Below, piece after piece: positions 13,101-26,728 of a stretch of DNA of 64,000 nucleotides (position 1 is the first letter of the stretch; the number at the start of each line of letters is the position of its first letter). The stretch lies in contig JACDQD010000011.1 of the NCBI GenBank assembly GCA_019843655.1, forward strand, positions 7,792,604-7,856,603, written 5' to 3'. The stretch is from Lethocerus indicus. Its lineage: Eukaryota > Arthropoda > Insecta > Hemiptera > Belostomatidae. The notes beneath the pieces are model-generated. The model did no database searches and had not been told where the DNA came from. It was given only the letters and a program-made list of their open reading frames with translations. The translations under genes and the position numbers were made by a program.

Positions 13101-16100
13101 TATATTATTCTATGACTTTGTTTTTTTTATTTCTGTGAACAATTTAGCAGAAAATAACAAAACTGCCAATAATGATTATACTTTTCTTTTATTTTTACAT
13201 CAGTATATTTCAAAGACCAAAGTAAGTGAAAACTTATTAAAATTAATATACAGATGAACATGAGAAAGTGATCAAATAAGGAACTGCAATAATTTAACTA
13301 GAAGATTTGAGAAGAATGGGTATAATAACATGCTGAAGGGTCATGCAGACTGGAAGGTTAAGTCAGAGGCCAAAGCATTACATTAGCTGCAGGGGTGATG
13401 GAAAAGAAGTTAAAGTATATATAACAGCATGAAATAAAATATGAATGATGTACCTTTATGTAGTAAGAAGGTTGCAAATGACGAATTTCAACTAAAATAA
13501 CAGCTAAATAATGAATAAATAATAACGTATCAGTTAAGCTAGAAGCGTATGCAACTAGTGCTCTATATTCCAAATTCTCTTCGCCGGTCGCCGACTCTCT
13601 TGCACCTGAAACAAAACCGAGTTTACTCACGGGAAAATGGGTATCGGGCAAGCATTAGGGGAGCAGGACAAAAAAAAAATGAAATCCTACCCTCAGTTAT
13701 TTGTACAACATAGAAAAGCCAATATGTAAATGTACATATGAAGACGAGAAGCAAAACGACAGCGCGGAACATGAATATACATGGGAGAGTGGCGCGAGAC
13801 TTCCTTATGAAGACGGCCCAAGCGCCAGCGGCTAGCAGTATCAGCTTAAAGCACAGCGACACTAATAGACCTTTGCATTCGGCTGCACATGACAACAGTT
13901 CAGCTTGCTCCGCCGCACTCAGACTGGCACCCAACGATGGGAAAAAACCTGAAATAATTGAAAAACATTATTAACAACAATAGTATTCCTCCTCTCAATG
14001 TTGCCACACCACATTGTTGTCTTGTCTTTCCAAAGCCTACCCGAAAATAAATATTATATATCATTTAATTATTGGACCAGTCCATAATATAATCCTGTCC
14101 CATCCTGCATACATTATTATTTCAGATTGAAATGCAGTCCAATCTATTTTCTGGATGGGATGATTTTAGGCTTCCAACCAATAAAACACGTAATGCTGTT
14201 ATAAATGTAGAAAACCTACAGCGAGATCAGTGCTTGACTATTTCATCCAGCATTACTCTTCAGTGAACTGAAGTTAACAAAGGAAATTTGGGGTAATTAA
14301 AATTTCTATTTGTATATGTCCATAAAAAAATTACTTATTACTGAATTACCAATATGACAAATGCAATGGATACAACTATTGATAATTGATAATATTTTAT
14401 CATCACAATTGAATTAGTTTTTCCATTGTTAAATGCATACAAAATCATGTGATGAGAGATATTAGAGACTCTTGTTATACCCATTCTTGTTGTTCTTGTT
14501 ATGGTCAAGGTACGAAGTTTGGTACAATAATTGATATTGGTGATGAATGATTGTGTGTTACCTAGTTTAGGAAGTATGAGCATGGCTATAGGGCTGAGGA
14601 AAGCTATGACGGACAGTACCACAGTCAATACCGTCCCTACATATCGGCTACAGGCAAAGCCTATACCACTTTCCGGGTCACTTGGCCACAAACTGACTTC
14701 TTCAACAGAGCCAGACTGATCTGAAGTGTTCCCAGTAACGGCTGTTGTATTTTCTCCCCAGTTATCATCCTGAAAACAATTTAATGAAACTATTATTTGT
14801 CTATATACCGACAACTGGCTTATTTACAAAAAAACACTACAAAATCACTGAAAACTCCTCTATATATAATTTTACACTTAATGTTATTACTTCACATCCA
14901 CAATTAATTACACATAATTACTTAATTCCACTTATTCAGATCATACCTGTGGTAATATCTGAACTTCAATAACTTCCTGCCCATCGCGAGTCTCATCAAC
15001 AGTTACAGCCGTTTGAAAAGGGGCCATGTTGTCCTCTCCAATTTTATGATTTCTCCCAGTCCTGTATGAAACAGCACGTAAGATATAATACGAAATAACA
15101 GTTGTTAAAATGTTAGCAGCAGCCTTTTAATACTGCTACAAGTCTTTTATCAGTTCTGATCACTATTTCCGTAAGTAAATTATATTAGTCAGAGTAGGTA
15201 AATTATAATTTAGAATATTAAACAGCTTGAGTACATACATGCAGTACAATTATGTAAAGAATGTAAAGAAAAAACATTCATTCACAACCAAAATAAGTTG
15301 GTTGGATCAAATACCAAAATAATAAGTTTACAAAAAAAATGTTTCATGGTCATAAAAAATAAATGTAGCAGTTTTAAAAGTAGACAAAAAATGTGGTATT
15401 GAAAAACTGTAAGTCTAACATTTCAATAACATTGCAGTAAACATAAAAATATTCTGTACATAATAGAAACTGTGGCTATACAGAATATACTCCTTTTGTA
15501 ATTTATGATACACATAATTGATGTGTATTTAATTAAATAGTACGGATAAAAAATTAGGTTAAAGAAACTCATAGAGGCAAGGTAATTAATTACACCTTGT
15601 ACTTTCTTGCAGTTTCTTATTCTCAAAACAAACCTGAAATATTACTAAATAGTAGCTTAGTACTTAATAACCCTAACTTTAATAAGGGACGAATTTCATC
15701 TGAGCTCTTATTTTAACTTACCAAGGAAACACTAATTTCATTTGAACAATGCTTTAGTGTTTTATATTGTCACCCACATCTGTCCTATTACAGTCAGGAC
15801 AGACATTCTGTTAGCACTACAGCAACAGATAATGGGCAAAATATCACACATATAAAATATTTAATCAGATTCTTCATTCAGCAACAAAATTGCTTATTAG
15901 GTGCAGACGCGTGGACAAGCATCAATTTAGATTTGTGTTCAGTATGCCAAGAGGAAGAAAGAGCAGTGTCATCAAATAAAAATTAGAAAATTTCTCCCTG
16001 TTTGAACCCCATAAATACCTGATGTTCTTATGAGAGTGGCTGCGGTGAGCCGATCTGTGGCTGTGGGCCCTTGAGCGTTTCGACTTTGAGCTATGCTCAC

Positions 16101-16167
16101 TCGGGGCTGACTTTATGGACTCTGTCTCCATCCCGTGTTTTCTTTCGTAATCTACAGGCCCATACAT
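10155..16167 (-). CDS. Vang: Van Gogh / strabismus (VANGL), planar cell polarity core protein
   Basis: Nine coding exons join in phase to 564 aa: 16019-16167, 14947-15061, 14562-14769, 13691-13948, 13454-13605, 12864-13073, 12567-12741, 11875-12083, 10155-10373. The N-terminus is Ser/Arg/His-rich ([20 protein letters not shown]), as in VANGL. Four membrane segments follow: [60 protein letters not shown] and [15 protein letters not shown]. The cytoplasmic tail has the conserved [10 protein letters not shown] and [18 protein letters not shown], and it ends in the PDZ-binding ETSV. Vang sits asymmetrically at cell junctions, recruits Prickle through its tail, and opposes the Frizzled-Dishevelled complex. 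Every key region is present. A 5' UTR exon probably lies at about 18629-18790 (donor GTGAGT on the minus strand) and joins an acceptor at 16201. The last intron (10374-11874) holds a repeat cluster. Confidence 0.96.
10398..10499 (-). repeat. Repeat copy A (short fragment) in the last Vang intron
   Basis: This roughly 100 bp segment matches the inner part of copies B, C and D. It shares the CTGAAGATGGC...GCCGAAAC core, the AAAAGACC box and the GAGAGGAGACAGAAAC box, read on the minus strand. It is diverged: its loop is GAGCG, as in copy B, rather than AGGUG. It starts only about 25 bp from the splice acceptor of the last Vang exon. Confidence 0.8.
10443..10479 (-). ncRNA. Hammerhead-ribozyme-like core, copy A
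   Basis: Read on the minus strand: stem I GCUA, core CUGAAGA, a bulged U, stem II GGC/GCC with loop GAGCG, GAAA, stem III ACC/GGU, then C17, followed by UAGC that pairs with the first GCUA. Predicted cleavage is after GGUC. The extra U between CUGAAGA and stem II departs from the consensus, and stems I and III are short, so activity is uncertain. Confidence 0.4.
10511..10761 (-). repeat. Repeat copy C, about 250 bp, nearly identical to copy D at INTS7
   Basis: This stretch matches 26708-26956 almost base for base. The only clear differences are the T-run length and a T-to-A change in the hammerhead-like core. It begins with the CCGTCGGCAAGAACACACTAG-like block that forms the INTS7 stop in copy D, and it ends at the GGGCATCCTCACT block. 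It lies in the last Vang intron, in the same orientation as copy A and inverted relative to copy B. High identity implies recent movement or duplication. Confidence 0.93.
10684..10722 (-). ncRNA. Hammerhead-ribozyme-like core, copy C (cleavage triplet altered)
   Basis: It has the same architecture as copy D: GCUA, CUGAAGA, U, GGC-AGGUG-GCC, GAAA, CC-CU-GG. Here the base at U16.1 is A, giving GGAC instead of GGUC before UGGC. That breaks the A15.1-U16.1 pair, so this copy should be inactive even if the family is a ribozyme. Confidence 0.35.
10788..10927 (+). repeat. Repeat copy B, inverted relative to copy C
   Basis: On the plus strand this repeats the copy A/C sequence from TGCTAACAGTGACTAACA through the hammerhead-like core, the GAGAGGAGACGGAAACA box and the ATTCCAACCCCTCGCAGACC block. 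With copy C it forms an inverted pair separated by about 50 bp, so a transcript through the intron could fold into a hairpin of about 140 bp. Confidence 0.88.
10808..10846 (+). ncRNA. Hammerhead-ribozyme-like core, copy B
   Basis: Plus strand: GCUA, CUGAAGA, U, GGC-GAGCG-GCC, GAAAACCGGGUC, then UAGC. The stem I halves GCUA and UAGC are fully complementary. Stem III carries one extra A and one extra G compared with copy A, so its pairing is imperfect. Confidence 0.38.
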
Positions 16168-16201
16168 GCTCCGAAAACATAGCTCAACTCACGTCACAAG
16201 T

Positions 16202-18628
16202 CTGAAATTATGCCCCATTATGGACCTCATCTTACACCTTTTGATGTTCAGTGTGGAAACCAAAAAAAAAAAAAAAAGAAAAAGAAAAAATAGAATAAAT
16301 AAAAAAAAAATTAACGAAATAAAATAAAACTGAAGATTGAAATGAAAACAAATTAAACAAGAACTTACACTAAAGGGCAAAACAAAAAAAAAATAAAAAA
16401 AGGACTTGGGCACTTTTCTGTCATATGCCAACCACTCAAGGAAATTTTTGAAAAATAATTAAAAGTGAAAAAAAAAATCAAAGTGTGAGTATCTCTCAGT
16501 ATGTAACCATTTGTTATTGTCAAAGAAGTTTGATGAATGAGAAAAGAAAATGATAATTTCATATCGTTCTCCTTTGAAAGTCAAAAATGGCAGGTTTCAA
16601 ATCAACTTTAAATGGACTGATGAGTCCATTATTACAACAAGACAAAATCCTATGTTTGAACTTGAAGACAAATTCAAAATTCTATTACTAATAAAAAAAT
16701 TAATTGTACTAAATGTTCATGTATCAAAATCTAGGATGAACTTGTTCTGGCCTTACACATAACCTTCCCTGATTGGTGGATGAACAACAGGAAAGTACAA
16801 TAAATCTGAAAGAAGTGCATGGCAGTGTGTAGAAGATATTCACCACATGTCAGAGCATGTCTAATTTCCATCCGTTCTAATTCATTGTTTCTAAAAAAAC
16901 TTTTAAAAAAGTATATATTTTCTGACACTTAACAATGGAATACACTGTTTTGATCTAGGCTCATTACACATAATTACACTATGTGGTGAATTTCAGTTTA
17001 GACTATTTAGAGATGAGAGAAGTTATGCACAAAAAAACCCACTTGAATAATTATTTACAAATAAATGACAATTATATGTAAAATAATTAGTTAATGTATG
17101 TACATTAACTATGAATTTAATTTCATCTTAAATTGTATATTGTTCATATTCCACTCCTAATTCTATTAAATTGATTATATTATACTAATAATGCCTGTTT
17201 TGCAACACAAAGTAGTACATGTAATGAAGAATTTGAAGTTATTTTATTTGGAAATCAATATTAACAAAAAATAATTTAAAAAGAGACAATTAATGACTTA
17301 GCATTAATGACTACCAGTATGGCTTAGAGACAATGAAGGATAACTTTTATTCTGTCAATAAAAGCAGAGTTACAGCTAAAGTTAATATGAATTCCTTTCT
17401 ATGACTGGCAATAATAATAAAAACTGGCCCAGAAATTCTATCAGATAATACAGTCCAATTGATTTTGTGTAAGAAAACAAAACAGAGAATAAAAATTGAT
17501 TCAAATACAATAAAAAATGAACTTTAATATATATGATTATTTTTTTTTAATTAAAAGAAAAATGTGGACTAAATCTAATTGATAATGAAGAAAATGTTTT
17601 AGGAATGGTTTTCATTATATTAATTGAAGGAAGTAAATATAAATAATTAAAAACATAATAAGGAATAATGAATAGATTGAAGAAATTTAACATTTAACAG
17701 TTTCTTGAAAAAATCATTTCTCTAACATTATCTAATTTTGTTAAAAACAAAATTAAGACAAGAAACATGCCCATTCTATTAAGTAAAGTAACATTCTCAT
17801 GTCTAATGAAAAAATATAATATCTTAAATTGTGTATGTTCTTTAAATTGCAAAGGAAATGAATTATTTACATTAGAGAATAATCTTCAGAATGAATAGTT
17901 TCTTAGTAAAAATGTTGTTATTTAATAACTACTTTCTTCAAACAACCTGATTATAAAAAATGAGCTATTTAACTAGTAATACTTACTAGCTAAATAGCTT
18001 GAACTATTCATTTACAAGATGATATATACATATACATTGTGTAACTTCATAACACACAAAGTCACAATTAAAGGTGGAAATTCAATGTCAATCAGTATTT
18101 GCCTGGTTAAATTTTAGAAGTGAAATATATCACTCCTAAGAAATAGATAGTAACAAACTCTGAACTGGGTTTATTCAAATGTCTACCATTCATAACATTT
18201 GACCAGAACATTGCTAAACTCAAACTAAAGAATTGAGATGTAGAGGCTAGAATTTAGTTGGACTTATTCTTTCAAGTTTATAACAGGGATAAAAGTTTAT
18301 TCCTCTGAAACTTTGAATAAAACCAAGCCTCTCAATGTGAAGTACAAAAAAAAACAATTCTGTAATTAAAATAAACCCTAAAAAAATAAATACCGCACAT
18401 ATCGCGGTCCCGTATTAATACCGGAGAGTACGAAATTCTAAGATCAAGAGCGTAGAGAATTCTTCGAAAAGCATCTCGACCCAGGACCGTAAAACGGCAA
18501 TTAATGACAGTTGCAATTAGCTGGTCTCAAAGCGGATTCCCAGCGTCCGAGGGGGGGCGTTCGGTTAACGGAAGATCTACCCGAGAATCGGAAAAAAAAA
18601 ATCGAGTGGTATTTATCAGAGAACTCAC
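16202..18628 (-). other. Probable large first intron of Vang (5' UTR intron)
   Basis: This stretch runs from a good minus-strand acceptor (TTTCAG, exon side at 16201) just upstream of the Vang ATG to a strong minus-strand donor (GTGAGT, exon side at 18629). It is AT-rich, with an A-rich low-complexity tract at about 16261-16315. I saw no coding exon in it. Confidence 0.45.
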
Positions 18629-19589
18629 CCGATTCTGAAGGAGGACTAAAACAAACTCATATTTCAGTCCCCAAGGTATACCGGCGGTAAATCCACGCTC
18701 GACTCGACCGAAAAGTCCGCCGCACCGATCGAAAACAAACACTTATCACATGCTCCGAGCCGCACTTGGTTTAAGCGATGCCAACGATACTATCTAAACC
18801 GGACGAAAGTGTACGCACGAAACTTGGAAATAAATAAACTAGAAGCAACTAAGGATGGCCATGGCAGCAATGTTTTCGTTCTGGAGGAGTCCAATGCTAC
18901 GCTCTGGATCAGGGTTGCCAGGTTTTTCAAACCTACGTTGCGGGACATTCACCCATTCCCCACTCCGCCGACAGTAATTGCATTTTAAACTTATCAATTA
19001 TTTCGTAATTAACGTTTAGTCGTACTGTTTTCACCGTCGCGGGATCGATCCCGGCGGCGAAATATATAAACCGATACTTCCCGATTTGTATCTGGCCAAT
19101 TTCACCACTTTTGTAAGCCATTAAGAATTTCGCGATAATTGAACTCTTTGTTTTTACAAAACCGGTACGAAAGTCGAATCATAAACTGGACTGTCAATCT
19201 TTATAACTATAATACAAACCCCTAAATTTCTGTAAATTCCGCCATTCATTAAAAATTATTCAACTAAGCATAGAATCTAAACTCGAGCTTTGTTCTTTTA
19301 AAATGCAACGCCGTTGGTTATCTTCCGGAACGTAAAGTCGATATCTGGTATTTATGGAAAGTAAATAAAATATTTCGAGATGATAAAACTGAACCTTTTT
19401 GCTAAATCAATTTAAAATTTTCATGGTGGGGGGGGACTAGGGCAAACGAACGGCGAGGATATTCAGAAGGCCCTGGGCCGTAAAGAGTAATCGGTCAACC
19501 TTTGGCGTGAGGTTTCGAATTCCTGGGCGTCCGGTTGTTTCGGTCCGTGATTCGAATTTTCAATTGATCCGAGTGTGTGATATTACACA
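18629..19589. promoter_or_regulatory. CpG-richer divergent promoter region between Vang and INTS7
   Basis: Base composition changes sharply here, with many CG dinucleotides compared with the flanks. The block sits between the inferred Vang 5' UTR exon (donor at 18628/18629) and the INTS7 start at 19590. It probably holds both promoters. It also contains a perfect 14-bp palindrome, CGGGATCGATCCCG, near 19038. The minus-strand frame at 18933-19121 has no recognised similarity. No TATA box was evident for either gene. Confidence 0.45.
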
Positions 19590-22500
19590 ATGTCCACCAT
19601 GCGCCTGACTTCGTTCAGCGAGGCGCTCGGCGAACCCGAACAGGACGCTAATTCGGCTCTCACCGAGTTGGACAAAGGTCTAGTCTTGTTCCTTATCAGT
19701 ATTCTCGTTAAAAAAAAATAACAGAACTAGTTCGGTTCAAACACATTTGTCATCGTCATAACAGAAACTTAATAGAGTTGCCTATCAACTATTCGTTTCT
19801 TGCTGAATCTTAATAATGCCAACACAAATCAAAACATTATCGCAATATTTTAGTTGGAAAACACCTCTAGCCGAAAATACTTTTGTCAGGTTAATTCTAC
19901 CAAATGAATTCATGTTGCAAATTTGCATAATTCAGGAGAAGCTAACCTTACAAGGGAAGGTTGTAAACTGACATTTTATTATTAATGATCCCCCCTGCTT
20001 AATAAGTTCATATTTTTTGTATGATTTAATAAGTCACAATTTGATTTTTTAATTATAGTATGATGTCACAAGTGTCATACTGTGGAAACCTGTTGTGGTT
20101 TGATTCTTAACTTGGGAGTTAATTATTTGTTTTTTTTATGCCATAGACAGTAGATGTTTAAATAGGTGTCAGGTCCTATATTTATTCAACCTAAATAATC
20201 TAATAGCCTAATCTAATGGTATAATAGCTATTTTTCAATGTGGCCATAGCGATTTCATGTACTTGTCCTATAAGTTTTATTCCGTCCTGCTTGTCTCTTC
20301 AGTTGTTGTGTCTAAATGGGTTGGAGTTATAAATTCATTTTTATTTGTTAATGTCGCTGGGTTGATCATAAACGAGTTTTCTTTTTTGTTATAGCTTCAA
20401 ATAAGATAATATGTCAGTATTAAATGTTTTTAGGTTTAAGGTCTGGACGTGTGGGAGAGCAGTGTGAGGCTATTGTGCGATTTCCAAGGTTATTCGAAAA
20501 ATATCCATTCCCAATTTTGATCAATTCATCTTTTCTGAAGCTAGCTGATGTTTTTCGTGTTGGGTAAGTCTCAAATTATAATTGCTAAAAGTAATATTTT
20601 TTCTTAAAAAAGGAAACATCATTTATAAGGTGGCCCACAAGGGGAATACCATCATTCTTGTGATCTGCCTCCACTCACAGGTTTGTGTTTAATACTAGAC
20701 ATGTTTTGGCAGTATTAGTGAGGCAATTAACCATGTTGGCTGCCAGTGAGGCATCCATTAATCTACTGAAAACCTGTCAAAACAGGTCTAGAATCAGACT
20801 GAATCAATGTTGCAGTGAGTGGAGACAGAACATTGCAAGAATAAGGGACAAATTATTATTACCTGCCGTCATGAACATTTTTTTACTTTTCAGAAACAAC
20901 TTTCTCAGGCTGTGGGTTCTCAGGGTGTGCCAGCAGAGTGAAAAACACCTGGACAAAATTCTCAATGTTGATGAATTTGTTCGTAGAGTGTTCAGCGTTA
21001 TCCATTCAAATGACCCTGTAAGAACGTATATAATGGAACAATTAAAATATTTTGAATTATATTAAAATTTGTATTCAATTTATGTCCCTTCATTTTAAAT
21101 ATGGTTTAAAATTTGTACACATTTAAACATTTAATATAAAATTTATTTACTTTTTAAAATAAATATTAATTTTTAGTTATATATACTTAGGTTGCTAGAT
21201 CATTGAGCCTCCGTACACTGGGTAGTGTTGCTTGTGTTATTCCTGAAAGACAGCAGGTCCATCATAGCATCCGCAGAAGTCTTGACTCTCATGACAGTGT
21301 TGAAGTGGAAGCAGCCATCTATGCCGCCATGCAGTTTGCAGCTCAGTCCAAGTTGGTATTCTACTGTAACATGAATCAGTTTCCTTTTAATAAATAAGTC
21401 TGTTTCATTATTTATTCAATGTACATTTTTTTATAGGTCATTTGCGTTGGGGATGTGCAATAAAATCTCTGACATGATCCAAGGTCTTGCGACTCCAGCC
21501 CACATGAAACTCCAGCTGATTCCAATCCTTCAGTACATGCACCACGATACATCTACCGCAGCCATGGTATGTTTTAAACATAAGTACTGTGTAGTAATAA
21601 TAAGATTTCACATTTATATGATTTATTTGATATTGCAGGTTAGAAAAGTCTGTACCGATTTATTGCCAAAATACCCTGCCAAAGATTTTGTTATAACAAC
21701 TCTACAAACTTTGACAAAGTTAGCATCTGCTACACTAGTAGATATTCCAAATCAGGTACGTTTAGAGAGGTATGTTTCTGTACTTTTTATAAAAAAACAA
21801 TATTTCATATATATTAAACACTTTCATATTTTAAAATAATATTTTTCAGTAATTCTTTCCCTCATATTGTTTTGGAACCTGTTGGGAAAAATGTGTTTTC
21901 TTCCTTTGTGCTGTAAAAATTTATATTGATTGTAATATTTGAAAATTATTTTTCAATTCACAATTTCTCCCAGGTAGAACTCCTGCTGGAATATTTGGTA
22001 AATGATCCAAGATGGACTGTTAAAAGATCTGTCTTGCTAAGCCTGTACCAACTGGCCAAAGCAGGACCTCACCTGTGGCCAACCCAGTGTGTATTGGAAG
22101 CGATTAGAGTCGCCAGAACTTCTACGCACATAGGAGTCACTAGTCTTGCTCTCGATATTTTTATTGTTCTAACTAAATCCCCAGTCATCTCTCATGAATT
22201 TGTTGACCAAGGTAAATATGATTTGTTTTGTAAATTTTTGAACTTGAAGGGTAAATTACCAAATACCTCCTCTTTCTTGTTTTGCTGTTCAATCAGTTTA
22301 AGATTTTTATCAGGGGAGCTTCTTTTTATCGGTACAGTTATACCATTCATTCTTTCATAAAAATATATTGTGTAACAATTAATAGAGATTTTATTCTTTT
22401 AGATTCTGAATTAATGCAGCTTTGTCAAGAGACATGCTATTCCAGTAACTCAGTGGTCTCAGCAAAATCTGTTAAAATCATCACCCACATGGTTTGCTTT

Positions 22501-25500
22501 TGGTAATTATTCAGTTTGTTATTTTTGCAATCTTGTAAAATATTTAATTTTAATATTGATAGAAAAAACAATTTCTCTTTTAGTTTTGAGGAAGGACTTC
22601 CGATATCAGATGTTGAAGAATATATTAGTACAGTTGAATCGCTGTTATTATTGTTGGTGAGCACAAAAAATAAATCTGTCGAAAATCGAGTGCTAAAATC
22701 TTGCCTTCAGTGTGCAGTTACTCTCTGTAAAGTTTATAGGCCACTATCTAACAGGTTTATTGATTTAATTGCAACACAGTTAAATAATGCATCAGGTATA
22801 TTTTTATAGACTAATATTATATATTCATTTATAATAAAGTACTAGTATTCTAATCTTTCTAAATTTAGCATTTGCTTCTCAATGTATCAATTTTCAAATT
22901 CACTTTTTTCAACAGCTGAATGCAGCCTTATGTTGTGCGAAGCTCTTGGAGGTATTGGAGGTTTAGAACCGAGGGTCTTGGAAGCTTATTTGTCCGATAT
23001 AATTAACAAAATTACACAACTCTCAGATTCCACGTCGGACTCTTATACTCGTACCAAGGTAGAATATCTCAGAGTCTCCTCTATGTCAAGAGTTCAGATG
23101 CATTAAAGCTTAACGGCCAAATATATTAATTTCATATTTCAAAACAGGTTATGTTGTGCACACTTGTTCTGCAAGCGGTACAGCCCAGGGAATGGACAGA
23201 CGATATGCAAGCCGCTATAGATACTGTCACTTCTTGTACAGACCTTTGGGCTAACTATAAAATAGCTCGTGCTGCTGCCAGGTAGGCGTTAATTATGCAT
23301 TTTAAGAGAATTTAATTAAAAGTTAAATACTCAGTGTAAATTATTGTGTTCTTAAACTGTTGTAGATACGGTCATTTCAAGGTCTCTGCCAAAATATTGT
23401 TCCACCTGAGAGAAAAAGTGTCGTCAGAACATTTACACTTCTGGTTGGTTGCCTTTTATGAGATCAGTCGTGCAGAAGCAGCACTCTCAAAAAAGGAGTC
23501 CTTACTTGAATGTCTGGGAGAAGCTATAACGCATTACAGCACTGGCATAGCTTCTTTGAAGGTAAACTCAAAATATATATTGAGTCTCATGCATTGAGTC
23601 TTAATATATTGAGTGGAGGATTTAAGTCCACGTAGTCTTATACATCTTTAGGAAAGGAGTCTGACCCATATCTATAAATTAAATACTTAACAATTGTTGT
23701 TTATTAGGCTGGAAGCAGTCCGGGAAATTCATTGCCATTCCAATGCGAGTTTTCAGCTCTAAGATGCGAACTGCTGAATTGTTTCTCTCAGTTAGTCGCC
23801 TGTTGTCACAGCCTCTGTTTTTCTCCACCTCCTGCAATCGCAGTAGCCATAGTCCACGCGACTAGGGATGATCTCCAAAGATGTGGACATATAACAAATC
23901 AGGTAAATATTATAAATTGTAATTTATTTATTTTTTATTTAATCGAAAATATAATGATCATATTTTTCCAGTTGCGGAAATGCGCAAAAGAATTCAGGGC
24001 ATGTGGAGACCTGTACTGGAAACTTTATCAGTCTGCTTTTGATGCAGATCCGAGTTCACTTACAAATATTCAAATGTATCCTTACAAAAATTTGATTCTA
24101 ATTTTATAATTATTATATCTATTATAGATTTTATATTACAAATATTTTTTTGATTTTATCTACAGTTGGTAAATATATTGTCTAGTTATTTACTTATATT
24201 ACTGACAAATAGTAACAAACAAACATAATAAACATGAGATTAAAAGATAATTTAAAAATTAATATTCTTAGCTTCTTTAATAAAATATACTTGTACTAAT
24301 TATCAATCATTTCACTGCTTTGTTGACAATAGTATTTATAGATACAAAGCAGTTTGATTTCTTGAAATAAACTGAACATATCTGACATGATTATAAAGTT
24401 CAATAATATCTTAATCATTATATTTAATTATTATTATCTTTAATGTGAAATTAGACATCAGCATATGTGTATGCTAATGGCTTATAGTATTGAATCCATT
24501 GCATTACCAAATTATCAAGGAGATGAACCTGCTATAGATTATGGGTAAGTGTCGTTAAGAACTTATTAATTGTAATAAGGATTATTTTATTGTACATTTG
24601 AAGACATTCTAACGTAATCGATTTTGTTTTAATTTTAGTCTTGTTGAAAGATCAAAATTAAAAAATATATTGATTTCAGGTTACATATAAGACCGCATTC
24701 CTACAAGATGTCAGATTGTGGTTAGATTTCTCGTAGCCTTGAAATGTGATCTAGGTGTTGACCTTCATCTCTGCTAGATCACTCACCTTCTTCTTTAATT
24801 TTATTATTTCAAAAACTTCTAATCAATTTTTCACTTGTTATTGTTTATTGCTAATTTACATATATTATTCTACATAACGGCTAACCCTAATTGCACCCCT
24901 AAATGAAATATCGAAAAAAATAGTCATATACTACTGCATTATACATGATTACTAATTGTTAATTTGTATCAATACCTTTGTTTAATATAAATGAATGAAC
25001 ATTTTGACGGAGAAATTTCTAAAAATTTGTGTGCTACTTACAAAATGTGTTTTTTTGCCAGTCTTCAAGACAGCAGTTTAGAAACACAGTTGATGCTGCA
25101 ATCTTGTCAAGCCGCAAGTGCTCTGATACGGTCATTGGATCAGTCTGTAAAATCAATAACACACCAGGTATATTAATTGTGATATAAACAGCGATATATT
25201 TATGCAAAAATATGTTGTTAAAATATAGTATATTATATATATTTTAATATACTGTTTAAATTTTCAATTGCCTGTTTCAGCATATTGACTGCCTCCTGAA
25301 ACAAGTTGAAATACTTATCACGGGACCACTATGCCTACCTCGTTATTTCTTTCAAATATTGCAATCAACAAGTGTTAAGGTAATTCTTCATTATACGTAG
25401 AAACTAATTTTTATAAATTCAGTAAACCCGCATTATTTTTTTATGGGAATACTTTAATTTATCCATACATCATGGTTTAATAGTTATGAATTCTGTCTAA

Positions 25501-26728
25501 ATATATACGTTATATTGTTTCATTTATAATATATGGTTTGTGAATTTCCTTTTTTTAAGTTGGCTGTGAGTCCTCAGCCGCGAATGAATGGTGAATGGGT
25601 GACAGTGACCAGTGGTTCACAGCTGGCTGTAAAAGTGGAAGGCGTTATACAGCATGGATCGCGTCCTGGACTCTTCAGATCTGTTGAGAAAGTTACCGTC
25701 AGTCTGACTACACAGCCAACTACCAGGAACAATAGCAATGAAAAGGTAATATTATTAATAAGAGTAGTCGGAGTAATAACTTAATGTCGGATTTAAATAT
25801 AATTAAAACATTAAACTTGTCTATACTACAAGTAAAATAAATGTTGCAATCTATCAGATTACTATCGCTTTTCTAATTTTTTATATTTATTTAGTGGCAT
25901 GTGAGTCAAATTCTATGATAAACTCAGAAGTGTTCTCAGATATTTGAAATATTAAAGGCTGCTTTTTATGTTGAATGTATTAACTTAGCATTAAAATTTA
26001 TCTATGTCAATGTACATAAATGTATTAATATTATTCTTTAAAAACTGCAAAATTAAAATAGATGCATACATATATAGACATCCTCGCGTAGCCATATTCA
26101 CGTAATTAATTCATTTTCTAAAAACCCAATTTCTTATGTGATACTTTAATATCTTGTAGCATGATTTATTATGTGATAGAGGACAAATTTTAATGTTTCA
26201 TAAAATAAAATTCCTCTGAATTTTTTGTGGTTCAAAGGAAAATTCTCATTAACATATAACATCATTTCTGTTTTAATGTGTTATTGTGCAGAAAATTTGG
26301 TCATTATTATTTTACAAACTCAAAATATTAATGTTGTATCCATTTTTCATTTTAAATCTTGTAGTTTTGCTTAATGCCAGGCAGTAGGCAAATAATAAGA
26401 TTATTATTATTGTATAGTATTATTATAGTTGTCACTACAACTATATGCAGTTGTTCAAGACTGGTCTTTGTTACCTGCAATGATGATTTATATTTTTTTT
26501 TTCATGTTGCAGGTTAATGATCAAGGTCTGTCGCTGACCCAGACTGTTGTTCCGCATAAGGATTTCTTCACGGCTCAGTTCCTGGTCTCACTGGGAGTAG
26601 GCAGTGGGCAGGCAACTGTCAATGTGTCGGCAGCTGTCATTGATCAGACTGGATGCGTCTGGCAGACGGGGCCTAAAACTACGCTAACCGTTAAACAACA
26701 CGATGACCCGTCGGCAAGAACACACTAG
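19590..26728 (+). CDS. INTS7: Integrator complex subunit 7
   Basis: Nineteen exons join in phase to 922 aa: 19590-19677, 20434-20563, 20894-21017, 21191-21351, 21437-21566, 21639-21755, 21974-22211, 22403-22502, 22584-22795, 22916-23058, 23148-23281, 23366-23561, 23708-23902, 23972-24075, 24455-24544, 25062-25167, 25281-25379, 25560-25745, 26513-26728. Diagnostic stretches include LRSGRVGEQCEAIVRFPRLF, KYPFPILINSSFLKLADVFR, FSVIHSNDPVARSLSLRTLG, CNKISDMIQGLATP, SPPPAIAVAI and TGPKTTL. INTS7 is an alpha-solenoid subunit of the nuclear Integrator complex, which cleaves snRNA and paused nascent transcripts. The C-terminus ends shortly after the conserved DDP, where human INTS7 has a further Gln-rich tail. 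The last codons and stop lie inside a repeat copy. An AATAAA at 27280-27285 is a possible poly(A) signal. Confidence 0.96.

Noticed and set aside
18854..18960. Plus-strand ATG-rich start (MAMAAMFSFWRSP) upstream of INTS7
   Set aside because: It ends after about 40 codons, has no similarity, and lies on the opposite strand near the presumed Vang first exon.
18933..19121. 62-aa minus-strand frame upstream of Vang
   Set aside because: No recognised domain; it sits in the CG-rich promoter block, where stop codons are scarce.
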